Source: Advenella sp. S44 (GTDB taxonomy: Bacteria > Pseudomonadota > Gammaproteobacteria > Burkholderiales > Burkholderiaceae_B). From it: 64,000 nt of DNA. The stretch spans positions 372,001-436,000 of the forward strand of contig NZ_NEXS01000003.1 of assembly GCF_002810445.1 (NCBI RefSeq), read 5' to 3'. Below the pieces are notes generated by a model. That model was not told the DNA's origin. It saw only the letters and a program-made list of their open reading frames with translations, and searched no databases. Numbering within the stretch: position 1 is the first letter of the stretch; every line of letters begins with the position of its first letter. A program made the position numbers and the translations under genes. Positions 50,044-59,093 of the stretch are shown here, piece after piece.

Positions 50044-50904
50044 GTGGACACCCGATTCCTGGAAAGCTTCGTGCAGGTCGTCGAGCTCGGGTCAGTGGCT
50101 GCCGCAGCCAGGCAGCTGGATTTGACGCCCACCGCCGTATCGCTCAGGCTCAGGGCGCTTGAAAGGGACGTCGGCACGGCGCTGATCAAGCGCGTCGGTC
50201 GCACGATGATGCCCACTGAGGCAGGCAGCAAGGCGTTGCGACAGGCCAAGCTGGTGCTGGCAGAAGTAAAAAATTTCAATTCGCTGGCCAGCAACACTGA
50301 GTTGCCCGCCGGCCCGCTAATGCTTGGTGCAACGCCATCGGTCGTCAAGGGTATGCTTCCCGGTATGCTGAGAAAATGGCTGGGTAAATATGAAGGCACC
50401 AAGATTGTGATAGAACCGGCGGCCTCCACCGTGCTCTACCAACGTTTGTTGCAAGGAGAACTGGATGCGGCCATTCTGGTGCATCCCTTATTCGAGGTGC
50501 CCAAAACCGTGTTGTGGCGGCCGCTAAGGAAAGAGCCGTTGATCCTGCTTGCGCCGGCCCGGCTGCAGGGGCAGGACCCGTTTTCGATATTAAGAAACTA
50601 TCCATTTATCCGTTATGACAGACGTGTTGTCGCGGGGAAAATGGCCGACGATTACCTGAAATTACACGGGATCTATCCTGAACCCTGGCTGGAGCTGGAT
50701 GGGCTGGACTATATTGCTGATCTGGTGAAGGCCGATCTGGGGGTCTCTGTCGTACCCGACTGGAGCTATGGAAATCCATATGATCCGGGTCTGGTTCGCC
50801 ATCGGCTGCCGGGGCCAGTGCCTACGCGCAATCTGGGCATCATGTGGCTACGTTCCAATGTGAGAGAAAAGCTCATTCATGCGTTTATGGAGCTGGCCGA
50901 TTGA
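50044..50904 (+). CDS. LysR family transcriptional regulator
   Basis: 286 residues from a GTG preceded by GAGAGGA; an earlier in-frame ATG at 49957 would add an atypical extension. The winged HTH (FLESFVQVVELGSVAAAARQ, then LTPTAVSLRLRALERD) is at about residues 4-62, followed by the effector domain (about 85-286, e.g. GPLMLGATPSVVKGML). It diverges from the DapA-family gene, the classical LysR layout, so that gene is the likely target. It converges on the second LysR gene. Confidence 0.9.
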   Translation: MDTRFLESFVQVVELGSVAAAARQLDLTPTAVSLRLRALERDVGTALIKRVGRTMMPTEAGSKALRQAKLVLAEVKNFNSLASNTELPAGPLMLGATPSVVKGMLPGMLRKWLGKYEGTKIVIEPAASTVLYQRLLQGELDAAILVHPLFEVPKTVLWRPLRKEPLILLAPARLQGQDPFSILRNYPFIRYDRRVVAGKMADDYLKLHGIYPEPWLELDGLDYIADLVKADLGVSVVPDWSYGNPYDPGLVRHRLPGPVPTRNLGIMWLRSNVREKLIHAFMELAD

Positions 50905-51049
50905 CGGGCGGTGCGTCGGCTCGCTGTCTTGCTGCGTCGCCAATAGCGTTCAATGCGCCAAGTCAGGCGCAGATTGCCTGTCGGTCACGCAAGAGATCTG
51001 TGCTTCTATGGGAAGTCTGCTGACGGGCACGCTGCCTGATGCCTCTGGT

Positions 51050-52030
51050 TTAGCATCTTTCGGACATGAAGTTCAATGGCCCATTACCAGCCAGGCCGTA
51101 CTTGTCATCATCTTGCAGACTGCCATCACGTACGATGTCGACCAGCATTCTCGCAAAGATTTCGGCACAAGGCACCAGTTTCTGGTCTTTAATCTGCACC
51201 AATGCCCATTCGCCGAATCGGTTTCGCGTCATGGGTATATTCAGACGCACGGCATCTCGTTCCAGCAGCGCCTGCTCCATCATCAGGTTGCTGCTGACAA
51301 AAATGATATCCGAATCTGGCACCAGGCGATTGATGAGCGAAATATCATCACATTTGAAATTGACCGCAAACACGTCATTGTGATCCAGGCCAAGACTATG
51401 TTTGAACTCTGAAAAAACCAGAGTGGGCAGGCTGACAGAGGCAAAGGGGTAATCCAGAATTTCTTCGGGCCCGATTGCCCTTGACCGGTCGGATCGTATC
51501 AGAGGGTGATTGGCATCGCAAAACAAGGCAACCGTCAGGCCGCCAATCGGGGTCACTTTCAGCAACGGGCTGTCTTCCAGGTTGCGAATATCGGCGATGA
51601 AGTAATCAATTGCCCCTTCTTTCAATTGCATCAGAAGGTTGGTCCAGTTGTCTATCCGGATATCCAGGGAAATTCTCGGATATTGCATTTGCAACTGCCT
51701 GATGGCGGTGTGCAGGAAGCATTTGGCCGGAAAAGGTCCCGATCCCACTTTGATGGTGCCTTGCTCTCCTGTTTTGAGATATTCAAGATTCTTGTGAAAG
51801 TTGCGGGTTTCCGCCAGCAAGTGTTTGGCGTGCTCGATCACGAATCTGCCGGTGGGTGTAACAAGCACTGAATTTTTGGTGCGATCAAAAATGACGATTC
51901 CGATTTGTTGTTCAATGGCCTGGATGCTTTTGCTCAGGGCCGATTGGCTCAGAAAGACGCGCTCTGCCGCTTTGCCGAAGTTCAATGTCTCCGACAGCGC
52001 TACGATATGGTTCAGTTGTTTGAGGTTCAT
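51050..52030 (-). CDS. LysR family transcriptional regulator
   Basis: 326 residues. N-terminal HTH MNLKQLNHIVALSETLNFGK and RVFLSQSALSKSIQAIEQQIG; effector-binding domain about 92-300. The C-terminus is about 20 residues longer than average. It diverges from the FAD oxidoreductase gene at 52202, and the 171-bp gap between them carries three dyad-symmetric elements, so it probably controls the oxidoreductase-RidA-DadA-transporter operon. Confidence 0.92.
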   Translation of the reverse strand: MNLKQLNHIVALSETLNFGKAAERVFLSQSALSKSIQAIEQQIGIVIFDRTKNSVLVTPTGRFVIEHAKHLLAETRNFHKNLEYLKTGEQGTIKVGSGPFPAKCFLHTAIRQLQMQYPRISLDIRIDNWTNLLMQLKEGAIDYFIADIRNLEDSPLLKVTPIGGLTVALFCDANHPLIRSDRSRAIGPEEILDYPFASVSLPTLVFSEFKHSLGLDHNDVFAVNFKCDDISLINRLVPDSDIIFVSSNLMMEQALLERDAVRLNIPMTRNRFGEWALVQIKDQKLVPCAEIFARMLVDIVRDGSLQDDDKYGLAGNGPLNFMSERC

Positions 52031-52079
52031 CTTTGTTTAAGTGTCGTTATGAGTTCCGTTCATCACCTCTACCCGAATT

Positions 52080-52185
52080 ATTCATTATATAGAATCAGGG
52101 CCAACTGGTATATTGCCTGAACGATGCATAAACGGAATACTTTATTCCGATTTTTCAGCACAAAATAATTCTGTATTAAACAGAA
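52080..52185. promoter_or_regulatory. Three dyad elements, putative LysR-binding sites
   Basis: ATTC-N8-GAAT (52080-52095), CGGAAT-N5-ATTCCG (52133-52149) and TTCTGT-N5-ACAGAA (52169-52185). The last two have the same 6-5-6 layout, centres 36 bp apart. Each contains a T-N11-A type core as expected for LysR proteins. Confidence 0.5.
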
Positions 52186-52201
52186 AAAGGGAGACAGGCC
52201 C

Positions 52202-53497
52202 GTGAAGGAAACCGGTGGCTACAACACGCCTAGCGGATGGAATGCGGTTGCAAGCAACCGCATCGTCGGCAAACGGATGCAACGCGATCTGAAGGTCCGG
52301 TTTCTGGTGATCGGAGCCGGTTTCGCAGGGTTGGCCATCGCAAGGCGGCTTGCTGCACGCTTTCCTGACGAGGCAATCGCTCTGGTTGACGCGCTGGAGC
52401 CAGCCGAAAACAGTTCCGCACGCAATTCCGGGTTTATGATCAACCTGCCATTTGCCAAAATTCGCGCCAATTCGTCTTCAGACCAAAACCAATGGCAAAC
52501 CCGACTCATGTCGATGGGCCAGCAATTGCTGGAGCAAACGGTTGCCCGGCACGGGATCGATTGCGACTGGCATACGGTTGGGCACTATAAAGTGGCGACA
52601 ACACAATACGGCGTTACGCAACTGCAGCAACTGCGACAAACCCTTACCGCCAACCGAATCGCATACCGGTCATTGTCTTTAAGCGACATTCGGCAGGAAC
52701 TTGGCACGTCCCATTACCGCGATGCAATCTGGCTTAGCCAGTGTTCCCTGGTGCAGCCGGCTGGGCTGCTTAATGGTCTGATCGATAGTCTGCCGCAGAA
52801 TGTAGAGCGCTATTTCGCGTCTCCGGTTTCCCGCATTTCCGGCAGCGATCCCTACGTCGTACAAGCGGGTACGTCCGAGATTCGCGCCGAGACCGTTTTC
52901 CTGGCCGTCAATGCGTTGCTGCCGCAATTTGGTCACGCAAAATACCGGCAACTTGCCATGTATACCTATGCCGGTCTGTCAAGACCGCTGGACGGGCAAT
53001 ATGGTCAATTGCTGGGCAATCAGCAGCAGTGGGGCGTAACGCCGGTGGAACAGCTTGAGGCGACCACTCGCAAGACGCCGGATAACCGTCTGCTCCTGCG
53101 TGCCGGTTTCTCCTACAAAGCAGAGTTGGCTTGTGATGAGGTCAGACGAATATTGCAGTCGAAATTGCAGGCCCGCTACCCGGACGCGCCCGCAGATATG
53201 TTCGAGCACACCTGGGGCGGGGCAGTCAGCCTGACGCGCAACGGCCAGTCCGTGCTGGGGCAATTTGGGCGGCGCCTGTTTGGCGTATCCGGTTGTAATG
53301 CGTCGGGCATATTGAAGATGACGGCTCTGGGCACGCTGTTGGCCGACATGGCTTGTGGGGTTGGTTCATCGTTGCTGCAGGAGACCCGGATTCATTGTCG
53401 GCCCGGCTACATTCCTCCAGAGCCTTTTCGAACAGTCGCCGTCAATCTCAACCTGCAAAAGCTAAAGAGGCAGTTGCAACCCAATTATGGAAATTAA
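52202..53497 (+). CDS. FAD-dependent oxidoreductase, D-amino-acid oxidase (DAO) family
   Basis: 431 residues; GTG start with GGGAGA upstream. The Rossmann motif is VIGAGFAGLAIARRL (residues 36-50), with the acidic end of strand 2 in LVDALEP. SSARNSGFMINLP near 80 and the C-terminal GVSGCNASGILKMTALG are DAO-family flavin contacts. The N-terminal 30 residues are extra. It probably oxidises an amine or N-substituted amino acid to an imine; substrate unknown. First gene of an operon continuing with RidA, a DadA-like protein and an ABC importer. Confidence 0.85.
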   Translation: MKETGGYNTPSGWNAVASNRIVGKRMQRDLKVRFLVIGAGFAGLAIARRLAARFPDEAIALVDALEPAENSSARNSGFMINLPFAKIRANSSSDQNQWQTRLMSMGQQLLEQTVARHGIDCDWHTVGHYKVATTQYGVTQLQQLRQTLTANRIAYRSLSLSDIRQELGTSHYRDAIWLSQCSLVQPAGLLNGLIDSLPQNVERYFASPVSRISGSDPYVVQAGTSEIRAETVFLAVNALLPQFGHAKYRQLAMYTYAGLSRPLDGQYGQLLGNQQQWGVTPVEQLEATTRKTPDNRLLLRAGFSYKAELACDEVRRILQSKLQARYPDAPADMFEHTWGGAVSLTRNGQSVLGQFGRRLFGVSGCNASGILKMTALGTLLADMACGVGSSLLQETRIHCRPGYIPPEPFRTVAVNLNLQKLKRQLQPNYGN

Positions 53498-53498
53498 A

Positions 53499-53897
53499 AT
53501 GATCGAAACCGTCAAAAGCAGTATTGTCAATCATCCGGATACCCCCATCAGCAACGCCGTACTGGCTGGAGCGATGGTCTTTACCGTACAAGTGCCACGC
53601 GATCCGCAAACCTTTTCACCTAGTGGAGAAGGGGATATTCGACATCAGGCCGACCGCGTTTTCTCACAACTGGCTCACGTGCTCGAATGCGCCGGCTCGG
53701 ACATGCAGCATGTCGCGCAAATGACCATTTATCTGGTCAATTCGGACGACGCCGCGGGTATGAATGAAGTGTATAAACGTTATTTTCCGGCGGCTCCCTA
53801 TCCGAACCGGGCGACGGTTGTTGTCAAGCAATTGCTTGGCCCCAACTGCCTGATTGAAATCGTGGTCCACGCGATGCGCAAGCAGGACGCCGCATGA
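53499..53897 (+). CDS. RidA (YjgF/YER057c/UK114) family protein
   Basis: 132 residues from the ATG at 53499 (an ATG at 53487 would overlap the previous gene and add four). RidA proteins hydrolyse reactive enamine/imine intermediates to keto acids and ammonia. The conserved arginine is in YPNRATVVVKQLLG and the Glu in CLIEIVVHAM, matching the residues R105 and E120 of RidA as recalled, so deaminase activity is plausible. Placed between two FAD amine/amino acid dehydrogenases, it would act on their imine products. Confidence 0.88.
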   Translation: MIETVKSSIVNHPDTPISNAVLAGAMVFTVQVPRDPQTFSPSGEGDIRHQADRVFSQLAHVLECAGSDMQHVAQMTIYLVNSDDAAGMNEVYKRYFPAAPYPNRATVVVKQLLGPNCLIEIVVHAMRKQDAA

Positions 53898-55132
53898 ACC
53901 CGGTCACCATCATTGGCGCAGGCATCGTCGGTGTCTGCACTGCAGTGACGCTGCAACAGCGTGGCATACCGGTGCGGTTGATTGACGAGCGAGAACCGGG
54001 AACCGGCACCTCTTTTGGCAACGCCGGTCTGCTTAGCATGGATAGCTGCATGCCGATAGCTATGCCCGGAATGATCAAAAAAATTCCCAAATGGCTGAGC
54101 GACAAGGAAGGGCCATTGAGCGTGCGACCCTCCTACTTGTCAACAGCGGCGCCGTGGTTGCTCCGATGGCTCAAGGCTGGATTTAACGAATCCGGTGTGC
54201 GACGCTTGTCGAGCGCCTTGCGCGCGCTACATCGGGACGCAGACCAGCTCTACATGCAATTGCTGGGGCCGCAAGCGTTTGCGCAGGCATTTCATATGAC
54301 CGGTCAGCTTCATATCTGGGAAAGCGAAAAGGACAACGACGCGTTGGGACGCCAGATACGTGCGGACAATGGCGTGACGCCCAGAACGCTCAATGCCCAG
54401 GAAATACAGGATTTAGTGCCTCATATCTCGCGCAAGGTCAAACGCGGCGAGCTCTACGAAAAAAATGGTCATGTGGGCAACCCGTACCAGTTGGTCCAAA
54501 GCTTGTTCCAGCTGTTTTTGAATAATGGCGGTCAGTTCGTTCAACAGAAAGTTAACGGTATCAGTCGGGATAGCGACACGGGCCAATACCGCATTATCAT
54601 GGCGGCACAGGACCTGAGCACTTCTCAGCTGGTTGTCTGCGCGGGTGCCTGGGCCAAACGATTGCTTGCCGGGCTCAATGTTGCGGTTCCGCTGGAAACC
54701 GAACGTGGCTACCATGTTTCATTCCAGCCCGATGCGCTGCAGTTGCCTATTCCGGTTCTGCATAAGGAACGGGCTTTTGGCGTCACGCCCATGGTTGATA
54801 ATCTGCGTGTTGCCGGTTTTGTGGAAATTGCCGGACTGGACGCCGCACCGGATATGGCGCGGGAAAAGGTACTTCTGCAGCAGGCAAAACTGCTTTTTCC
54901 GGATCTTGAACTGGATAAAAAGAAAGGTTTCTGGCTTGGTTTTCGTCCGTCGACGCCTGACAGTTTGCCCATCCTGGGTACGGTCGAAAAGTTGCCGGAA
55001 CTGTACCTGGGATTCGGCCACGGCCACACCGGTATCACCGGGGCACCCAAATCAGCCCAGATTCTGGCCAACCTGGTCACCAACACACCCAATGACGTAG
55101 ATATTACGCCATATGGGCTTGATCGTTTCTAG
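53894..55132 (+). CDS. FAD-dependent D-amino acid dehydrogenase-like protein (DadA family)
   Basis: 412 residues. Flavin motif IIGAGIVGVCTAVTLQQRG (6-24) and the GTSFGNAGLLS segment near residue 38 follow DadA; the C-terminus GFGHGHTGITGAPKSAQIL is the second flavin contact. It probably oxidises a D-amino acid or similar compound, passing electrons to the respiratory chain. The start overlaps the RidA stop by 4 bp (ATGA), showing coupled translation. Confidence 0.87.
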   Translation: MNPVTIIGAGIVGVCTAVTLQQRGIPVRLIDEREPGTGTSFGNAGLLSMDSCMPIAMPGMIKKIPKWLSDKEGPLSVRPSYLSTAAPWLLRWLKAGFNESGVRRLSSALRALHRDADQLYMQLLGPQAFAQAFHMTGQLHIWESEKDNDALGRQIRADNGVTPRTLNAQEIQDLVPHISRKVKRGELYEKNGHVGNPYQLVQSLFQLFLNNGGQFVQQKVNGISRDSDTGQYRIIMAAQDLSTSQLVVCAGAWAKRLLAGLNVAVPLETERGYHVSFQPDALQLPIPVLHKERAFGVTPMVDNLRVAGFVEIAGLDAAPDMAREKVLLQQAKLLFPDLELDKKKGFWLGFRPSTPDSLPILGTVEKLPELYLGFGHGHTGITGAPKSAQILANLVTNTPNDVDITPYGLDRF

Positions 55133-55154
55133 CAGCTATTTTTGGGAGACAACC

Positions 55155-56237
55155 ATGAAAAACAAAGACGTCAAAAGCAATCTCGCATTTACCCGTCGGA
55201 CTGTATTGAAAATGGCGGGCGCCACTGTAGTTGCGCCTTCGATCTGGATAAAAAACGCGCAGGCAGCGCAAGATCGCGTGGTGATTCGTTCACCTGGCGG
55301 CGCCTATGATGATATTCGTAAAAAGTTGATCTATGAGCCGTTTACCAAGGAAACTGGGATCCGGGTTGTGCCGGTTGCCACAACCACCGGTAAGCTGGAA
55401 GCCATGATCCGTTCTGGCAATATTGAGATCGACATTATCGACAATGACGATAGCGTGCTGCTGCAATGGGAAAATGAGCTGGCGCAGCTTGATTACCAAA
55501 ATTTCAAATTCACCGATCCGGATGATATTCTGCCTGAATATAGGCATGCCAATTATGTGGGCAATTTCGTGTATGGCGATGTCATGGGCTACAACACAGG
55601 AAAATTCAATAAGGAATCGGTCCCCAAAACCTGGACTGACTTTTGGGATTACAAACGAATTGCCGGCACCCGAGCCCTGGCTGACATAGATACCGGCGCG
55701 CCCAATCTTGAGTTCGCGCTGCTGGCCGATGGCGTGCCAATGGACAAACTTTATCCGCTGGATATACCGCGCGCCTTTAAGGCATTGAGCCGTATCAAAC
55801 CGGGTGTAGCCAAGTTCTGGACATCCGGGGCCCTGTCCGTACAGTTGCTCAGTACGGGGGATGCTGATATCAGCCCGGTATGGAGCACCCGTATCCTCAA
55901 GGGCATCGAGAACAAGGCGCCGCTTGCCATCAACTGGAACCAGCATGGCGTGCGCGTGCAGGCGTACGCGGTTTTGAAGAAATCAAAAAATCAGCAGCAG
56001 GCTCAACAATTGATTGACTATTGCCTGCGTCCTGAGGTTCAAAGTCAGTTCAGCGCGTTGTGGAATAGTGGTCCTGTCACCAAGGCTGGCTATGAGGCAT
56101 TGACCGCAGAAACCCGAGAGAAAATCCCCGGCGGAGATCGTACGCGCGATCACGGGTTTCTGATCGATGCTGGCTGGTGGTCAAAAAATCGTGCTGAAGT
56201 CGGCAAGGAGTGGGCAAATTGGGTGCTAAATTCATGA
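55155..56237 (+). CDS. ABC transporter substrate-binding protein, polyamine/opine type (PotD-like)
   Basis: 360 residues from the ATG at 55155 (GGGAG upstream). The N-terminus has a twin-arginine signal: RR at 14-15 in FTRRTVLKMAG, a hydrophobic stretch to about 35 and cleavage near AQAAQD, so export by the Tat path is predicted. The mature part follows the family 1 binding-protein pattern (VVIRSPGGAYDDIRKKL). It captures the ligand for the importer encoded by the next three genes. Ligand unknown; relatives bind spermidine, putrescine, or opines. Confidence 0.88.
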   Translation: MKNKDVKSNLAFTRRTVLKMAGATVVAPSIWIKNAQAAQDRVVIRSPGGAYDDIRKKLIYEPFTKETGIRVVPVATTTGKLEAMIRSGNIEIDIIDNDDSVLLQWENELAQLDYQNFKFTDPDDILPEYRHANYVGNFVYGDVMGYNTGKFNKESVPKTWTDFWDYKRIAGTRALADIDTGAPNLEFALLADGVPMDKLYPLDIPRAFKALSRIKPGVAKFWTSGALSVQLLSTGDADISPVWSTRILKGIENKAPLAINWNQHGVRVQAYAVLKKSKNQQQAQQLIDYCLRPEVQSQFSALWNSGPVTKAGYEALTAETREKIPGGDRTRDHGFLIDAGWWSKNRAEVGKEWANWVLNS

Positions 56238-57280
56238 AACAGAAAGGACATATCCAGTTCCGCCAAATCAGCAAAACATTTGGTGCGCAGCGCGTGGTCA
56301 ACGAAATCAGTCTGGAAGTGGCTCCCGGCGAGTTCTTTTCACTGCTAGGGCCTAGTGGTTCCGGCAAGACGACCACCCTGATGATGCTGGCCGGGTTTGT
56401 GTTGCCCGACTCCGGGCAGATACTGCTCGATGGTCGGGATATTAGTACGCTCAGCCCGCAGCAGCGCAATCTTGGGATGGTCTTTCAGAATTACGCACTG
56501 TTTCCCCATATGAGTGTGCTGGACAACGTCATGTTTCCGCTCAAGGTGCGCAAGATCGCTGCAAAAGAGTGTATCGAGCGCGCCAAATGGGCGATCGAAA
56601 TGGTGCGCTTGTCCGGCTTCGAACAACGCCTTCCCAAAGCCCTGTCCGGCGGCCAGCAACAGCGTGTAGCGCTGGCGCGCGCCATTGTGTTCCATCCTGA
56701 AGTGGTGTTAATGGATGAACCACTGGGGGCGCTGGACAAAAATCTGCGTTATCAAATGCAGATGGAAATCAAGGAACTGCAGAGCCGCCTGAATATGACA
56801 GTTGTATTCGTCACGCATGACCAGGAAGAGGCCATGAATATGTCAGATCGCATCGCGATCATGAATAACGGGCGGATCGAACAGTTGGGCGAACCCAGGC
56901 AGGTGTATGAGTCTCCGTGCAATGTGTTTGCCGCAGGTTTTCTTGGAGAAGCCAATCTGCTGTCATATGAGGACCTGGACCAGAGCTGGCGTCAACAAAT
57001 GAATATGCAAAGCGGCGATTGTCTGTTCATGCGGCCCGAACGCGTAACGCTGACAGAGGGCAGAAACAATGAACCGGACGGGACACCCCAGCTGTCTGGA
57101 GAGGTTATCCATGTTTCGTTTCTGGGGCATATTGTCAGATACCAGATAAAGATTAATGACAAGATCAAGGTTTATGCCGATATGACCAATGCTGCAGACA
57201 TGCCTGTCTATGACATAGGGCACATTGTGCGCCTTGGATGGCGCAATCGGGACGATATAAGGGTGATTCGTTATGAATAA
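56234..57280 (+). CDS. ABC transporter ATP-binding protein (PotA-like)
   Basis: 348 residues. Walker A GPSGSGKTTTL near residue 41, signature LSGGQQQRVALARA near 142, Walker B VVLMDEPLGALD near 163, and H-loop FVTHDQEEA. A C-terminal TOBE domain occupies about 275-345. The ATG at 56234 overlaps the stop of the binding-protein gene (ATGA). Energises import through the following two permeases. Confidence 0.93.
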   Translation: MKQKGHIQFRQISKTFGAQRVVNEISLEVAPGEFFSLLGPSGSGKTTTLMMLAGFVLPDSGQILLDGRDISTLSPQQRNLGMVFQNYALFPHMSVLDNVMFPLKVRKIAAKECIERAKWAIEMVRLSGFEQRLPKALSGGQQQRVALARAIVFHPEVVLMDEPLGALDKNLRYQMQMEIKELQSRLNMTVVFVTHDQEEAMNMSDRIAIMNNGRIEQLGEPRQVYESPCNVFAAGFLGEANLLSYEDLDQSWRQQMNMQSGDCLFMRPERVTLTEGRNNEPDGTPQLSGEVIHVSFLGHIVRYQIKINDKIKVYADMTNAADMPVYDIGHIVRLGWRNRDDIRVIRYE

Positions 57281-58148
57281 CGCACTCGTGCTGCCGGGCG
57301 GGCACAGCGCAACCGGCAACAAATCGGCATTCAGTAACCGCTTGCTGTTGTATCCGGTACTTGCCTTCTTGTTGATCTTTTTTGTGCTGCCCATTGGATG
57401 GTTCTTTATCAAATCTGCACTTGACTATGAGGGCAACTTCCTGGTCATGCTTTATCAGACATTTACTTCCAAACTGTTTCTGGCGGTGGCATGGAAAACA
57501 GTCTGGCTGTCGCTGCTCGTAACATTGCTCTGCCTGGTATGTGCATATCCGATAGCCTACACAATGACCCGCGCCGGACCATTCAGGTTTACGCTGATCA
57601 TTATCTGCGTCATCGTGCCTTACTTCACCTCGATCATCGTGCGAACTTATTCGTGGATGATCATTCTGGGAACTAATGGTGTGATCAATTCGTTTCTGAT
57701 GCATACCGGACTCATCAACAAGCCGCTGGGCCTGATGTACAACATGACCGGAGTGACTTTTGGCATGACCTATGTCCTGCTGCCTTATTTCGTGCTTACG
57801 CTGTTCTCCGCAATGAAGGGAATCGACCTGTGGCTGTTGCACGCCGGGCGTGGCATGGGCGCCTCTAATTTGTACATCTTTCGTCGCATCTTTTTTCCGT
57901 TAAGCATGCCGGGCATTATTTCCGGTTTTCTCATCGTTTATATTCTTGCCATCGGCTTCTTTATAACGCCTGCCCTGATGGGCGGCCCCAATGACACCAT
58001 GCTGGCCATGCTCATTCAGCGCAATATCGAGGTCTCGGTCAATTGGCCGTTGGCTTCTGCTTTATCGTTGTTTCTGCTGGTCATTACCCTGATCGTCTAT
58101 GCGCTGTATTGCAGATATACGGATCTGGACAAAATGTTGGGGAAATAG
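57273..58148 (+). CDS. ABC transporter permease (PotB-like)
   Basis: 291 residues with six predicted TM helices (first about 29-50). The cytoplasmic EAA-type loop that contacts the ATPase reads LHAGRGMGASNLYIFRRIFF near residue 190. Overlaps the ATPase gene by 8 bp and is followed by the second permease after 6 bp. Confidence 0.92.
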   Translation: MNNALVLPGGHSATGNKSAFSNRLLLYPVLAFLLIFFVLPIGWFFIKSALDYEGNFLVMLYQTFTSKLFLAVAWKTVWLSLLVTLLCLVCAYPIAYTMTRAGPFRFTLIIICVIVPYFTSIIVRTYSWMIILGTNGVINSFLMHTGLINKPLGLMYNMTGVTFGMTYVLLPYFVLTLFSAMKGIDLWLLHAGRGMGASNLYIFRRIFFPLSMPGIISGFLIVYILAIGFFITPALMGGPNDTMLAMLIQRNIEVSVNWPLASALSLFLLVITLIVYALYCRYTDLDKMLGK

Positions 58149-58154
58149 GAAATT

Positions 58155-58958
58155 ATGATGCGCGACCCTATAAGAATTGTTAACTTTATTTCGTTCCTGC
58201 TTTGCATCGTATTGATTGCGCCGATCCTGATCGTTGTCATCATGTCCTTTGGGCAAAGCAGCTATATGACCTTTCCACCGGAGGCGTTTTCTCTTTCATG
58301 GTACGGCGAGTTTTTTTCCAGTCCCGAGTGGATGAGTTCGTTGCTGTCCAGTTTCATCATTGCGATCCTTGCCAGTCTGATCGCCACCACGTTGGGATTT
58401 CTGGGCGCCTATTCGCTGGTGCGAGGCGACTATGGCAACAAGAAATTATTAATTTCCTTTTGTCTGCTGCCTCTGATTATTCCAACGATCATTACTGCCG
58501 TGGCCTTGTATTTTGCATCGGTACCGCTGGAGCTGGTCGGGTCCAAGATATGGATTGCCATTTGTCATGCCATGCTTGCTATTCCCGTGGTATTGCTCAT
58601 TCTCATCAGTTCCCTGCAGAATATCGATGTATCGATTGAACGCGCCGCAGAAGTCTTTGGCGCCAGCAAACGCTATACATTTATGCATATTGTGATTCCG
58701 CTGGCCATCCCGGGCATCCTGTCATCTCTGTTTTTCAGCTTCCTGACTTCATTTGACGAGCTTATCGTCTCCCTTTTCCTGTCGGGCCTGGAAAGCCAGA
58801 CAATGCCAGTTCGGATCTGGAATAGTTTGTTGATGAACATGGAGCCGGTTATTGCTGCTATCAGCACCTTCCTGATCGCTGTCACCGTTTTCTTGCTGCT
58901 ACTCGAGCTGTTGGTGAGGAAATCCCGCGCACGCCGCGCCGGCATGGCCGGACAGTAG
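58155..58958 (+). CDS. ABC transporter permease (PotC-like)
   Basis: 267 residues, six TM helices. EAA loop ERAAEVFGASKRYTFMHIVI near residue 160. Last gene of the catabolic/import operon; a hairpin at 58990 follows. Gene order binding protein-ATPase-permease-permease with DAO-type enzymes recalls polyamine and opine uptake operons. Confidence 0.92.
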   Translation: MMRDPIRIVNFISFLLCIVLIAPILIVVIMSFGQSSYMTFPPEAFSLSWYGEFFSSPEWMSSLLSSFIIAILASLIATTLGFLGAYSLVRGDYGNKKLLISFCLLPLIIPTIITAVALYFASVPLELVGSKIWIAICHAMLAIPVVLLILISSLQNIDVSIERAAEVFGASKRYTFMHIVIPLAIPGILSSLFFSFLTSFDELIVSLFLSGLESQTMPVRIWNSLLMNMEPVIAAISTFLIAVTVFLLLLELLVRKSRARRAGMAGQ

Positions 58959-58989
58959 AAAACTTTTTCTGGTCGGCAGACAAATGCGC

Positions 58990-59018
58990 TGACCGCACTG
59001 GTGTTGCAAGTGCGGTCA
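58990..59018. terminator. Inverted repeat between convergent genes
   Basis: TGACCGCACT (58990-58999) and AGTGCGGTCA (59009-59018) pair perfectly over 10 bp, loop 9 bases. Sits between the convergent permease and glutaredoxin-MauE genes. T-runs are weak, so terminator function is tentative. Confidence 0.5.
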
Positions 59019-59093
59019 GAATGCAGGCACTTGGCCAGATAGCTGATGTTGGAGGACGATTCACGGGCCTTACCGGTACCTGCGCGAAAGCGC

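Noticed and set aside
48822-55132. Hydroxyproline degradation pathway (HypD-like lyase with HypOX-like oxidase)
   Set aside because: The epimerase and the ketoglutarate semialdehyde dehydrogenase expected for that pathway are not present, so the name is not justified.
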